Below, one piece after another: positions 25,303 to 34,005 of a stretch of DNA of 64,000 nt (position 1 is the stretch's first letter; every line of letters begins with the position of its first letter). The position numbers and the translations under genes were made by a program. The DNA is from Streptomyces cacaoi (GTDB taxonomy: Bacteria > Actinomycetota > Actinomycetes > Streptomycetales > Streptomycetaceae), in NCBI RefSeq assembly GCF_006539165.1, contig NZ_BJMM01000037.1, positions 1 to 64,000 of the forward strand. Reading direction: 5' to 3'. The notes beneath the pieces were generated by a model that was given only the letters and a program-made list of their open reading frames with translations, was not told the origin of the DNA and did no database searches.

Positions 25303-26205
25303 ATGAGTGAGGCCACGGCGGACCCGGTCGAGCGGGGCTTCCCCCATCTGGACACGGTGCGGGACGCCATCACGGCCCTGTACCGCCGGCTCTCGCCCGA
25401 CACCGTCCACACCTTCGCCGCCAGCGTCTCCCCCGGCGATGTGGCCTTCGCGGACGCCGACGACCTCCATCTGGGCACCCAGCGGGTCGCCGGTGTCATG
25501 GTGCGCCATCTGCGGCTGCCGGAGGCCCGGGTGATCGTGAACTTCCGGGAGATGACGCACGCCGCCAACGTCGAACTGGCCGCGGGGCCCGAGTACTTCG
25601 TCGAGCTGAACTCGCGCTTCAAGACACACCGCAGGGACATCGGCGCGGCTCTCGCGCACGAGGTGATGCACGTCTATCTGCACCGGCTGGGCCTGGCCTT
25701 CTCCGGCACGCGCGACAACGAGATCCTCACCGACACGGCCACCGCCTATCTCGGCGCGGGCTGGCTGCTGCTGGACGCCTTCCGGCAGGACGCGCTGACC
25801 TCGCAGAAGCTCGGCTACCTCACGCCGGAGGAGTTCGGCTACGTACTGGCCAAGCGGGCGCGGCTGTTCGGCGAGGATCCGGCGATCTGGTTCACCAGTC
25901 CGCAGGCGTACGAGGCGTATGTGCGCGGCAGCCGGCTGGCCGACGTGGACGAGGAGCAGCCGCCGCTGGCCGCCGCGCACCGCGGCGGACGGCGCCGCTA
26001 CGCCCGGGACCGCCGCCGTGCGCGCACGCATCTGACGCCGGGGTCCCCGCCGCTGCGGGGCGGCGGCTACGCCTTCGAGCACCACTCGCCGCTGCGGGTC
26101 TCGTTCCCCTGCCCCACGTGTCTCCAGCGCATCAGGGTGCCGGTGCGGGGCCGGGTGCGGGCGCGCTGCGGGCTGTGCGGAAGCGTGCTGGAGTGCGACA
26201 CCTGA
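25303..26205 (+). CDS. HExxH zinc metallopeptidase with C-terminal zinc ribbon
   Basis: A 300-residue soluble protein. The central motif ALAHEVMHVYLHRLGL carries the HExxH zinc site, with a likely downstream ligand in DNEILTDTATAYLG. The last 35 residues form a zinc ribbon (CPTCLQ then CGLCGS). The C-terminal third before it is Arg-rich. The arrangement resembles SprT-like or M48-unrelated bacterial peptidases, but I cannot assign a family or substrate. The ATG at 25303 has GAGGGGCGG upstream. It is divergent from the caspase-like gene. Confidence 0.75.
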   Translation: MSEATADPVERGFPHLDTVRDAITALYRRLSPDTVHTFAASVSPGDVAFADADDLHLGTQRVAGVMVRHLRLPEARVIVNFREMTHAANVELAAGPEYFVELNSRFKTHRRDIGAALAHEVMHVYLHRLGLAFSGTRDNEILTDTATAYLGAGWLLLDAFRQDALTSQKLGYLTPEEFGYVLAKRARLFGEDPAIWFTSPQAYEAYVRGSRLADVDEEQPPLAAAHRGGRRRYARDRRRARTHLTPGSPPLRGGGYAFEHHSPLRVSFPCPTCLQRIRVPVRGRVRARCGLCGSVLECDT

Positions 26206-26417
26206 CGGCGGCCGGGCGGGCGGCCCGCCGTCGGTGCGCTGGTCCGCAGGGCGGTGAGCCGGGCCGGGTGCCCGCCCGCGGTGCGCCGGGGGCGGGGTCG
26301 CGGGGCCGTGCGCGCTGCGCCTTTCGTCGATCCCGCCGTCCACCCGTTGGCCCGCGTGCAGGTGCCCTTTCGTGACATCGCTCCCGTACACGTCGCGCGA
26401 TGACGTACGTTCGCGGC

Positions 26418-26882
26418 ATGAGTCCTTCCATCGCCTCCACGACCCGGGTGGACCTGGCCGGTCTGCTGGATTTCGTCCGTCCTCGGCACCGTGCCGTGCT
26501 CATGACCCGCCGCGCCGACGGTGCTCCGCAGGCGTCCCCGCTCACCTGCGGTCTGGACTCCGCCGGCCGGCTCGTGATGTCCACGTATCCGGAGCGCGCC
26601 AAGACGCACAACGCGCGGCGCGACCCGGAGGTGAGCGTGCTGGTGCTGTCGGACGAGTGGAACGGCCCGTGGGTGCAGATCGACGGCGCGGCGGAGGTCG
26701 TCGACGCCCCGGAGTCGGTCGAGCCGCTCGTCGAGTACTACCGGGCGGTCGCGGGCGAGCATCCGGACTGGGACGAGTACCGGACGGCGATGCTCAAGCA
26801 GGGCAAGTCGCTGATCCGGGTGAGCCCGCACCGCTGGGGCCCTCTCGCGACCGGCGGTTTCCCGGCCCGGCTCGTCCCGTGA
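26418..26882 (+). CDS. PPOX-class F420-dependent oxidoreductase
   Basis: A 154-residue flavin/F420-binding split-barrel protein. Conserved features include HRAVLMTRRADGAPQASPLT, STYPERAKTHNARRDP and the ending RWGPLATGGFPARL typical of the Streptomyces family. It is expected to reduce small substrates with cofactor F420, but the substrate is unknown. Start at 26418 (MSPSIAST); an in-frame ATG at 26400 is possible. No clear ribosome-binding site, so perhaps leaderless. A 20-bp tandem repeat begins at its stop codon. Confidence 0.88.
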   Translation: MSPSIASTTRVDLAGLLDFVRPRHRAVLMTRRADGAPQASPLTCGLDSAGRLVMSTYPERAKTHNARRDPEVSVLVLSDEWNGPWVQIDGAAEVVDAPESVEPLVEYYRAVAGEHPDWDEYRTAMLKQGKSLIRVSPHRWGPLATGGFPARLVP

Positions 26883-26979
26883 ACGCCCCGCCCGCCTGCT
26901 GAACGGCCGGATCGTTCCGTGAACACCCGGCCCGTCCGCTGCACACCCGGATCGTCCGCTGCACGCCCGGCCCGCCGCG
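26880..26979. repeat. 20-bp tandem repeat, five copies, starting on the stop codon
   Basis: Five units with a 20-base period based on TG(A/C)AC(G/A)CCCGG(C/A)(C/T)CGTCCGC. The first unit begins with the TGA of the PPOX gene. Alternate units carry GGCCCG and GGATCG, implying a 40-bp duplication step. Confidence 0.8.
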
Positions 26980-27042
26980 GGAGCGGGCGCGGCGGCGGCA
27001 CCGCCGTCGGATTCCGCGCAACTCCCCGGTTCCGTCCCGCCG

Positions 27043-28017
27043 TCAGGTTCTGCGCAGCCGGGGGAAGGCCGGGACGGCGGCCAGGAAGAAGAGTGTGGTG
27101 AGGATGTAGGGCCAGGTGAGGGTGTGGCCGCCGAAGGGGGCGAAGAACGAGGTGACGGCGACGGTCAGCACCGTGGCGGCGGCGGCCCCGACGGCGGCGT
27201 AGCCGAGGCTCCACACCCCCCGCTCCAGGAAGACCGCGCCGAGCGCCATGGCGACGAGGACGGCGTTGTAGCCGAGCAGGCCCTGGGTGACGCCGGACGC
27301 GGGCGCGCCGAGCGCCCAGGCGGTGACGATGCCGATGACGCTGCCGAGGCAGGCGGTGAGCCCGGCGACGAGATCGGCGACGAAGATCCCGGCGAGGAAG
27401 AGCAGGCCCACGTACCACTGCGGCATCAGGAAGATCTGGCCGATGTTGGCGCAGAAGGCGTGTGCCAGCCCGGACCAGTCCAGCGCGGAGGTGCCGGAGG
27501 CGGTGCGCGGCAGCGCGGCGAGCGCCGAACCGCCGTGCCATATCCGCTGGAAGCCGGGCGCGGCGATGGTCACGACGCTCGCGACGAGGCAGAACGGCAG
27601 CGTGAACGTGGGCATGGCCCAGGGCCGCAGCAGATGCACCAGGGCGCCGGTGATGACGGAGGCGACGACGGCGCCGCCGACGGCCATCACCCAGGTCGAG
27701 GCGTGGTCCGGGCCGAGGAAGACGGCGGAGGCCACCGCGACCAGGCATCCGTTGAACCCTTCGAGTCCGGCGCCGATCCGTTCCCGGTCGACGCCGAGCA
27801 CATAGGCGGCGCCGGTGCCGACGGCGGTGCCGAGCAGCCCGTAGAGCCCGAACTGCCACCCGGCGGCGAACAGCGCGGCGACGAAGAAGAGGCCGCAGGC
27901 CGCGTTCGGCATGAAGTCCACCTGGGCGATGCCGCGCAGGAGTTCGTAGCCGAAGCGGATCGGTTGCCGCCGCGTCACGGCGGGTCGGGGCAGGTCCCAC
28001 GAGATGACACGACTCAT
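27043..28017 (-). CDS. Urea transporter (UT family)
   Basis: A channel-like integral membrane protein for urea uptake, 324 residues with about ten hydrophobic segments in two similar halves. The family-typical segments are QVDFMPNAACGLFFVAALF near the N-terminus, FNGCLVAVAS and its second-half counterpart YNAVLVAMALGA, and FCANIGQIFLMPQWYVGLLF. Start at 28017 (MSRVISWD); an ATG at 28032 is an alternative. No urease or urea-metabolism genes lie next to it. It follows lanC on the same strand after about 150 bases, but is unlikely to belong to that pathway. Confidence 0.88.
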   Translation of the reverse strand: MSRVISWDLPRPAVTRRQPIRFGYELLRGIAQVDFMPNAACGLFFVAALFAAGWQFGLYGLLGTAVGTGAAYVLGVDRERIGAGLEGFNGCLVAVASAVFLGPDHASTWVMAVGGAVVASVITGALVHLLRPWAMPTFTLPFCLVASVVTIAAPGFQRIWHGGSALAALPRTASGTSALDWSGLAHAFCANIGQIFLMPQWYVGLLFLAGIFVADLVAGLTACLGSVIGIVTAWALGAPASGVTQGLLGYNAVLVAMALGAVFLERGVWSLGYAAVGAAAATVLTVAVTSFFAPFGGHTLTWPYILTTLFFLAAVPAFPRLRRT

Positions 28018-28174
28018 GGGTGTAACGTACATGTTTCCCTGTCGCGGGCCCGGCCCGGGTGGCCGCGGGCGCACGAGGATCCGGCCCGTGCGGGCGGCCG
28101 ACAACCGGGGCGGAGGGCCCGGATCGGAGGGTTCGCAACGACCGCGCTCGTCCGGCGCGCGTGCGGGGCGGCTC

Positions 28175-29437
28175 TCAGCGCAGGCCGAGGCAGGACAGCC
28201 AGCCGCGGTCGCCGCCGGTGGCGGTCAGCACGGCGGCGAGCACCCCGGCGGCCCCGGTCAGCACCCCCGTGCGCTCCCCGGCCAGCGAGCGGATCGCGTC
28301 CTCGTGCACGGCCAGATGGCTCAGCATGCGCAGCCGGAGCCGCCCGGCGGCCGGTACCCCGGCGTGCCGGTGGAAGGCGTCGGCGACCAGCAGCACCCCC
28401 GCGGCGCCGTGGCACACCCCGAGCCGGTCGCCCGGGTGGTCGCCCGGCAGATGGAAGTCCGGGTCGAAGGCGGCGGCGAGCGTGCTGAACGCCTCGCACG
28501 CCCAGCCCGCCAGCTCCGCGTCGCCGAGCACATCGGCCGTCTCCCACAGCGCCCAGGCGACGCCGGGCGTGCCGTAGCACCAGCCCTGCCGGGCCCGTGC
28601 GCCCGGTGCCGGTGCGCCCTCGCGCGGGCCCGCGCCGTCCCAGGTGCGCACGGAGCGGGCGTCCTCGTACGCCTCGGCCCGCAGCCAGCCCGCCAGATGC
28701 GCCAGCGCGACCAGGGCCTGCGGGGGCACGGCTCCCTCTCCCGCGGCCCGCAGCCGGCGCACCCCGGCGGCGAGGGCGACGGCCACCCCGGCGGCGCCGT
28801 GCCCCATCCCGGTGTCGACACGTCCGTCGAGCCAGCCGAGCAGCGCGCTGCCCGGGTGGTGCGCCCGCAGGCCGGGCAGCGCCGGATCGTCGCACAGCGC
28901 GCTCAACGCCCGTACCAGCGGCTCCGGTTCACGGGGAGCGCACGCCTCGTCGGCCGCCAGTGTGAGCAGCAGTCCGGCCGGGCCGAGGATGAGGTCGTAG
29001 TCGGGAAAGGTGACGGCGCCGTAGCGTTCCGCGGCCGGCGCCCTGTCCACCGGCAGCCGGCCGCGCAGCCGTTCGACGACCGGCCCCAGCTCCGGATGGA
29101 GGGACGCGGCCTGCCGCAGCCCGAACCAGGTCCCGGTGAACCCGCCGTCGTACAGCCCCGGATGACGCCGCCCGCGGCCGGCGGTTCTGGCCCAGAGCCC
29201 GGCGGCCCGGGCGGCGGTGCCGTGCGCGGCGGGCGGCCCGCCGGCGGCGAGCAGGCCGGCGAGGACCGGTACGGCCGGGTCGTTCACCGGCTCGTCGCCC
29301 GGCTCGGCCGGGCGGGCGGGTTCCCGCCGGGCGAGGAGCGCTGCGTGCCGTGCCGACCAGGCGTCCAGCAGCTCGGCGGCCAGCCCGGCCGCCCGTGTGT
29401 ACGCTCCCTGACCGGTCACGCTGTCGTGGGCCGTCAA
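28175..29437 (-). CDS. Lanthionine synthetase C-like cyclase (LanC)
   Basis: A zinc enzyme that adds cysteine thiols to dehydrated Ser/Thr to form lanthionine rings. It is 420 residues. The double-alpha-barrel repeat GlyGly motifs are visible (MGHGAAGVA, GTPGVAWAL, CHGAAGVLL, LTGAAGVLA), with zinc ligands Cys in QGWCYGTPG and Cys-His in GVCHGAAG. The TTG at 29437 is chosen for the GGGGG just upstream; a GTG at 29419 is an alternative. It is the last gene of the lanthipeptide set, 123 bases after the precursor stop. Confidence 0.88.
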   Translation of the reverse strand: MTAHDSVTGQGAYTRAAGLAAELLDAWSARHAALLARREPARPAEPGDEPVNDPAVPVLAGLLAAGGPPAAHGTAARAAGLWARTAGRGRRHPGLYDGGFTGTWFGLRQAASLHPELGPVVERLRGRLPVDRAPAAERYGAVTFPDYDLILGPAGLLLTLAADEACAPREPEPLVRALSALCDDPALPGLRAHHPGSALLGWLDGRVDTGMGHGAAGVAVALAAGVRRLRAAGEGAVPPQALVALAHLAGWLRAEAYEDARSVRTWDGAGPREGAPAPGARARQGWCYGTPGVAWALWETADVLGDAELAGWACEAFSTLAAAFDPDFHLPGDHPGDRLGVCHGAAGVLLVADAFHRHAGVPAAGRLRLRMLSHLAVHEDAIRSLAGERTGVLTGAAGVLAAVLTATGGDRGWLSCLGLR

Positions 29438-29560
29438 CGCGCCCCCTTCGGTGGACGGTCGGTCACCGGCGCGGCGCCGTGCACGGCCGGGACCGCGGGG
29501 CCCCGGGCCACGGGCCACGGGGAGCCGCCCGGCACGGGGCCGGACGGCTCGGTCACGGGA

Positions 29561-29701
29561 TCAGGAACAGATGACGGTGTTGCAGGCGAGGGTCGTGCAC
29601 AGCGCGCTGAACGCGGCTTCCGCCTCCACGCCTGCCTCGGTCATCTGCATGTCGAGGTCCTCGATGAGCTCATCCAGCTCGGTCGCTTCGAAGTGGGCCA
29701 T
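29561..29701 (-). CDS. Class I lanthipeptide precursor (LanA), 46 residues
   Basis: A short gene with a strong GGAGAGG ribosome-binding site ten bases before ATG. The leader (MAHFEATELDELIEDLDMQM and following) is acidic with a DLDMQMTE segment resembling the FxLD/FNLD recognition motif of class I leaders. The end, SALCTTLACNTVICS, has three Cys, each preceded at -3 by Ser or Thr, so three rings S-A-L-C, T-L-A-C and T-V-I-C can form. It lies 18 bases after the dehydratase stop and upstream of lanC. The leader/core cut site is not known; the AEAAF-SALC junction is a guess. Confidence 0.88.
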   Translation of the reverse strand: MAHFEATELDELIEDLDMQMTEAGVEAEAAFSALCTTLACNTVICS

Positions 29702-29719
29702 GATGTGCCTTCCTCTCCT

Positions 29720-32539
29720 TCACTGTGTGGGTGATGTCCACCCCGGGACGCCGGGCGCCCCGGGGAGATCGGCGGTGCCGCGCAGGGCGGCGTGCGCGCG
29801 GGCGGCCAGTTCGGCGGCCGGCACGTCGCAGGGCATGCGCAGCATCAACTGGGCGGCCACGGCGTCGGGTCGGTCCGCCGCCCCGGCCGCTTCCCGGTCG
29901 CCGTCGCCCGGCGGGCCGGTGTACCGGGCGTCGCGCAGCATGAGTTGGCCGGGCGCGGGCAGCGCCTCCTCGGCGATCAGCTCGGCGCCGTCGGACGTCT
30001 GGCACAGCCGCTCGATCGCCTGGAGCGCGGGCAGCGCCGCCAGATCGACGGGCACCGGCTTCCCGCCGGGTGTCGCCCGCAGATGGACGAAGCGGGGCAG
30101 GCCGAGGGAGCGGCGCAGCGCGGCCAGCGCGGTGGCCTTGGCCGGCTCGGTGTCGGTCGCGCGCCAGAGCGCGGAGCGCGGTACGCGCCACTGGGCCGGG
30201 CTGACGACGAGATGCCCGCCGACGGTCAGCCGTGGCACCCGCTGGGCCCGGGGGAACGCACCGGCCTGGCCGCAGAGTTGGACCACGTGGCCGGTGGCCG
30301 GGTGCCCGGCGCCGAGCAGCAGCGGCAGCAGCCGGTCGTAGGGCGGCGCCGCGGTGCGCGTCGCGTGGTGCACCGGGTGGACGCGGACGCCGTCCACCTC
30401 GGCGACGAGCCGGTCCCCGAGCCGGCGCAGGGTGATCCGCTCCAGCGGGATGTGCCGGACCGGGCGGGGAGCGCCGGGCCCGGAGGGCACCCGGTCGTGG
30501 TAGAGGGCGGTGTCCGGGTCGCCGGTGCACCAGCCGGTCAGCACCGGGCGCCGGACCGCGTTGGCCGCCGACTCCCCCAGCGGGGGCAGCAGCAGTTCGA
30601 GGAAGCGCACCCCCGACGCCTGCTCCAGCGCGGCGAGGAACGCCCGGTAGGCGCGGACGTTGGGGTAGTCGCCGTGCAGTTCGTCCAGCGCGTCGGCGAA
30701 CCGGGCGTCCACGACGCCGGCCGGTGAGGACGACTCCAGGACGGCCAGCGGCCCCGGGCCGGGCAGCGGCCGCAGCAGGCAGTCCGCGGGCCAGCTCTCC
30801 AGCACGGCCGGGACCTCGGGCGCACCGACCGCGTCCAGCAGCGCCTCGTCCACGTCGACGCGCTCCTCGCCGAGCCGGGCCGCCAGGTGTGCGAGCAGCC
30901 GGGCGTAGCCGGAGCCGGGGGTGCGTGCCGGGTGCCAGCCGGTGTAGCGGGGCGGGGTGCGCGGCGGGGCGGCGGCGGTGCCGACGGGGTGGTGGGCGTC
31001 GAGGATCGCGGCGACGGAGCGGGGCGCCGGGCCGATCGAGGCGGCCTCGTCGAGCTGTTGCCAGCGGGGCCGCTGCGGCCCCCGGTCGGCGGCGCGCAGC
31101 GCGGCGAGCCGCCGGGCGAGCCGCAGGCCCTCCGCGACGCGCGGGACGGCGGCGCCCGGCACGGCGGTGTGCAGCGCCCGGTAGGAGTCGAGGAACCAGC
31201 CGTCGGTCCGGAACCGGCCGCCGGCCGCGAAGCCGCCCGGTGCGACGGCCGTGCGCGGCGCGGCCCGGACGCCCGTGGCGCGGGGCCGCGGGACGGCGGA
31301 GGGTTCCCGGGCGCCCCGGCCCGTGGGGGGTGGCACGGGCCGGGGCGCGGTCCACTCCGGGCGGGTGGCCTGCGGGGCCGCGCACACCTGGAGCACACCG
31401 AGGCGCAGCAGGTGCGCCAGGAAGCCGCGCAGCGCGGCGGGGCTCGGGGCCTGCACCGAGCGGGCCGCGACGGCCGCCTCGATCCGGTCGGCGCCCAGCG
31501 GCCCGTCGGCGAGCACGGCCACGATCGTGTCCAGGACCGCCGTCCTGCGCAGCGTCAGACGGCGCAGCCGTGAGCCCTCGGGACCGGGGTCGACGACACA
31601 GCAGCGCAGGGTGCCGGAGCCGGGTACGCCGGTGAGGTGGTGCAGCGGGGTGAGCGAGAGCGGCAGCCTGCTGCCCTCCCCCGGCGGGTCGAGGGCGCGC
31701 AGCGCGGACCAGAGCGCGTGCACGTTCTCGGTGCGCAGCGTGGCCGTGTCCGTCAGCCGCGGCGCCGGGCAGGGCAACAGCCGCTGCACACAGGGGTGCT
31801 GCCGGCCGTCCGCCGTCGGCTGCGCGGGCACGGCGCCCGGCGGTGCGGGGACGGCGGCCGGATTGAGGTCGACGGGGACGGCGGCGAGTTGGCCGACCCA
31901 GCCGCGCGGGGTGGTCTTGGCCGCCGCTCGGGCCAGCGCCCGCCACAGATACCCGGTGGACTTGCGCATCCGCTTGCCGCCCCACGGCTCACCGGCCGCC
32001 GCCCGGCGCGCCATGTCCTCCAGGAGGTGCGGCGAGGTCTGGTCGACGAAGCCGCCCGGCACCGGGTCGGCCGTGCAGGCGTGCAGCAGGAATCGTCCGG
32101 CGCGTTCCCGCTCGGCCGCGACCTCGCGCGCGAACTCCTCGCGCCCCGCGCCCAACCGGGCTGCTGCCTCGGCGAGTTCGCCCAGCTCCCGGGCCAGCGC
32201 CGGGGCGAGCCGGGCGACGGCCCCGGTCACCGTGCGCTCGCCCCGCGCGGGCGCGCCCGCCGCGTGCAGTCTGCGCCGCAGCGCCAGCACGGACCCGCGG
32301 TCGGCTCGCGGGAGCCGGTCGTCCGGGACGACGTCGCAGCCGAGCCGTTCGGCCAGCTCCCGTGCCCAGCCCGCCTGCCGGGCCGCCTCGGCGTCGAGCG
32401 CCGCCGCCCGGTCGAACAGCTGGGGGCTGCCCGCCGCCGCCCACACCGCGGCGGGCACCCCGGCGGTGCGCACCAGGGCGACGGAGCCCAGCGGGAGCTT
32501 CTCGTCCGCCACGGCCACGGAGTCAGGCACGCGCCGCAT
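29720..32539 (-). CDS. Lantibiotic dehydratase, glutamylation domain (LanB N-terminal)
   Basis: 939 residues matching the LanB N-terminal domain, which uses glutamyl-tRNA to glutamylate Ser/Thr of the precursor. The conserved segment MRKSTGYLWRALARAAAKTTPRGWVGQ (residues about 192-217) contains the basic residues of the glutamylation site; the later half has the FLELLLPPLGE and GDPDTALYHD-like strands. The C-terminal elimination domain is missing and is supplied by the upstream gene. ATG at 32539 has GGGGAGCAGG and overlaps that gene by 17 bases. A Pro/Arg-rich insert lies at about residues 385-425. Confidence 0.9.
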   Translation of the reverse strand: MRRVPDSVAVADEKLPLGSVALVRTAGVPAAVWAAAGSPQLFDRAAALDAEAARQAGWARELAERLGCDVVPDDRLPRADRGSVLALRRRLHAAGAPARGERTVTGAVARLAPALARELGELAEAAARLGAGREEFAREVAAERERAGRFLLHACTADPVPGGFVDQTSPHLLEDMARRAAAGEPWGGKRMRKSTGYLWRALARAAAKTTPRGWVGQLAAVPVDLNPAAVPAPPGAVPAQPTADGRQHPCVQRLLPCPAPRLTDTATLRTENVHALWSALRALDPPGEGSRLPLSLTPLHHLTGVPGSGTLRCCVVDPGPEGSRLRRLTLRRTAVLDTIVAVLADGPLGADRIEAAVAARSVQAPSPAALRGFLAHLLRLGVLQVCAAPQATRPEWTAPRPVPPPTGRGAREPSAVPRPRATGVRAAPRTAVAPGGFAAGGRFRTDGWFLDSYRALHTAVPGAAVPRVAEGLRLARRLAALRAADRGPQRPRWQQLDEAASIGPAPRSVAAILDAHHPVGTAAAPPRTPPRYTGWHPARTPGSGYARLLAHLAARLGEERVDVDEALLDAVGAPEVPAVLESWPADCLLRPLPGPGPLAVLESSSPAGVVDARFADALDELHGDYPNVRAYRAFLAALEQASGVRFLELLLPPLGESAANAVRRPVLTGWCTGDPDTALYHDRVPSGPGAPRPVRHIPLERITLRRLGDRLVAEVDGVRVHPVHHATRTAAPPYDRLLPLLLGAGHPATGHVVQLCGQAGAFPRAQRVPRLTVGGHLVVSPAQWRVPRSALWRATDTEPAKATALAALRRSLGLPRFVHLRATPGGKPVPVDLAALPALQAIERLCQTSDGAELIAEEALPAPGQLMLRDARYTGPPGDGDREAAGAADRPDAVAAQLMLRMPCDVPAAELAARAHAALRGTADLPGAPGVPGWTSPTQ

Positions 32540-33563
32540 GCCTGCTCCCCTCGCCGGCCAGCGCCTCGGTGATCAGGTTCTGCCGGGCGAGGGAGACGAG
32601 CCCGCGGTTCCAGTGGAAGACGGTGAAGTACGCGGCGGCCCGCCGGGGCCCGACCTCCACGGGCTGCCCGGCCGCCGACGGCACACCGCGCACGGGCTCG
32701 AACCAGCCGGTGCGCCAGCGCTCCGCCGCCGCCCGCACCGCCTCGGCGTGCCGCAGGTAGCAGGGCGCGCGGTCCCCGGCGAAGGTGTCGAGCGCCGCGC
32801 CGCGCGGCAGCCGCCACTGGGCGAGGATGCCGTCCGCTGCGCGCCGCATCCGCGGATCGTCACGGTCGACGGCCCGCAGCCGCCGGCCGGCGGCCGAGCG
32901 CACCTCCTGCCACATGCCGCGCTGTTCCCAGCCGACGATGCCGAGCCCGGCGCACACCTCGCCCAGCAGCACCAGCGACAGCCGCCACGCCGTGGCACCG
33001 CCGTCCCCGCGCGGCGGCCCGGCGTGGTGGTCGAGCCAGGCCAGCGCGTCGAGGGTGAACAGCGCGTGGACGTACCGCATGGATCCCGGCCCGCCGAAGA
33101 GATAGTGCTCGGGCTCGTAGACGGCGCGGACGGGTTCGCCCCGCAGGCCCGGCGTCCCCCGGAAGCGGCGCAGCAGCGCACGGTGCAGCGCCTGCGGGCA
33201 GGGCCCCGGCGCCTGGAACCGGACGCGCAGCCCGGGCGCCTTGTGCATGAAGAAGAAGTTGCGGGCCGTACCGTGGTCGAGCATCTCCCGTGCGATCCGG
33301 GCGAGTTGGGCGTACAGCTCGCCGCGGGGCCCCTCGGCCGGGGTGAGGTTGAGCTGCACCCAGGGCTCGTCCGCCGCGTGGGCGCGCACCGCCGCCCGCC
33401 CCGCCGCGACGAACACCCGGGCCCGCGCCCGGCCCCCGCCCCGCCGTCCGTCCCGGTGTCCGCCCCACCGTCCGCCCGCCGCTCCCGGCACCGCCGCCCC
33501 CTCCCACGGACCCGCACCCACGTCCCCCGCGTGCCCCGCGTCCCGGGAGCCCTCCCGGACCAC
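32523..33563 (-). CDS. Thiopeptide-type/LanB C-terminal elimination domain protein (SpaB_C-like)
   Basis: About 346 residues. From about residue 65 it matches the stand-alone elimination domain (EPWVQLNLTP, FFFMHKAPGLRVRFQ, YEPEHYLFGGPGSMRYVHALF, the usual family blocks), which removes glutamate to form dehydroalanine/dehydrobutyrine. The Arg in LRVRF and the downstream His-rich segments fit the active site. The first 55 residues are Gly/Arg-rich and lack a ribosome-binding site at the GTG 33563, so the true start may be internal. It is the first gene of the lan operon and overlaps the N-terminal dehydratase gene by 17 bases. Confidence 0.85.
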   Translation of the reverse strand: MVREGSRDAGHAGDVGAGPWEGAAVPGAAGGRWGGHRDGRRGGGRARARVFVAAGRAAVRAHAADEPWVQLNLTPAEGPRGELYAQLARIAREMLDHGTARNFFFMHKAPGLRVRFQAPGPCPQALHRALLRRFRGTPGLRGEPVRAVYEPEHYLFGGPGSMRYVHALFTLDALAWLDHHAGPPRGDGGATAWRLSLVLLGEVCAGLGIVGWEQRGMWQEVRSAAGRRLRAVDRDDPRMRRAADGILAQWRLPRGAALDTFAGDRAPCYLRHAEAVRAAAERWRTGWFEPVRGVPSAAGQPVEVGPRRAAAYFTVFHWNRGLVSLARQNLITEALAGEGSRHAARA

Positions 33564-34005
33564 GACGGCCGCGCTGCTGTGAGGACTTCCCGGCTTGTCC
33601 GCGAATCAAGAAACATGACCGATTCTTCATATGATGAACAGAGGTGCGCCGGTGTGCGGCAGGTGTCCCGCCGGGCGACGGCGGCCCCCTGCCATCGACC
33701 GCGCGCCCGCACGCCGGTACCGGGCCCGACGCGCGGGGCGGACGCGACCACCCCGCGCGCCACCACGAACCACCGGCACGCACCCGGACTCCCGGGCAAC
33801 ATCCGTCCTGCACCCGCCCGTTGGACGGGGTCACCCGACGACCGGCGCGGGCGCACACCCGCGGGCCGGGACCGGCGGACATCGGACGCCAGCGGGCCCG
33901 GCGGCTGCGGTCACCGCAGCCGAAGGGCACCGGACGTCCGGCGTCCGGCACCCGGGCAGCGGCTGCCGCACGGTACGGGCGGGGAGGGGGCGGGTCCGCC
34001 CCGGG
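33564..34005. other. Gap upstream of the lanthipeptide operon
   Basis: No credible gene in 440 bases. A sharply AT-rich patch at 33595-33645 (AATCAAGAAACATGACC, then GATTCTTCATATGATGAA) stands out and is the probable promoter region of the lan operon on the minus strand. No clear -10/-35 pair or regulator gene was found. Confidence 0.5.

Noticed and set aside
21197..25306. 1369-residue open frame on the plus strand
   Set aside because: Antisense shadow of the GH101 and caspase-like genes; Gly/Val/Arg-rich with no recognisable domain.
29720..33563. Thiopeptide cluster
   Set aside because: Although the elimination-domain protein is often named thiopeptide-type, no YcaO, cyclodehydratase or pyridine synthase is seen and LanC is present.
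33614..33860. Short plus-strand ORF starting MTDSSYDEQ as a second precursor
   Set aside because: The frame quickly becomes Arg/Pro/Thr-rich noise with no leader-core pattern and runs on without a stop.
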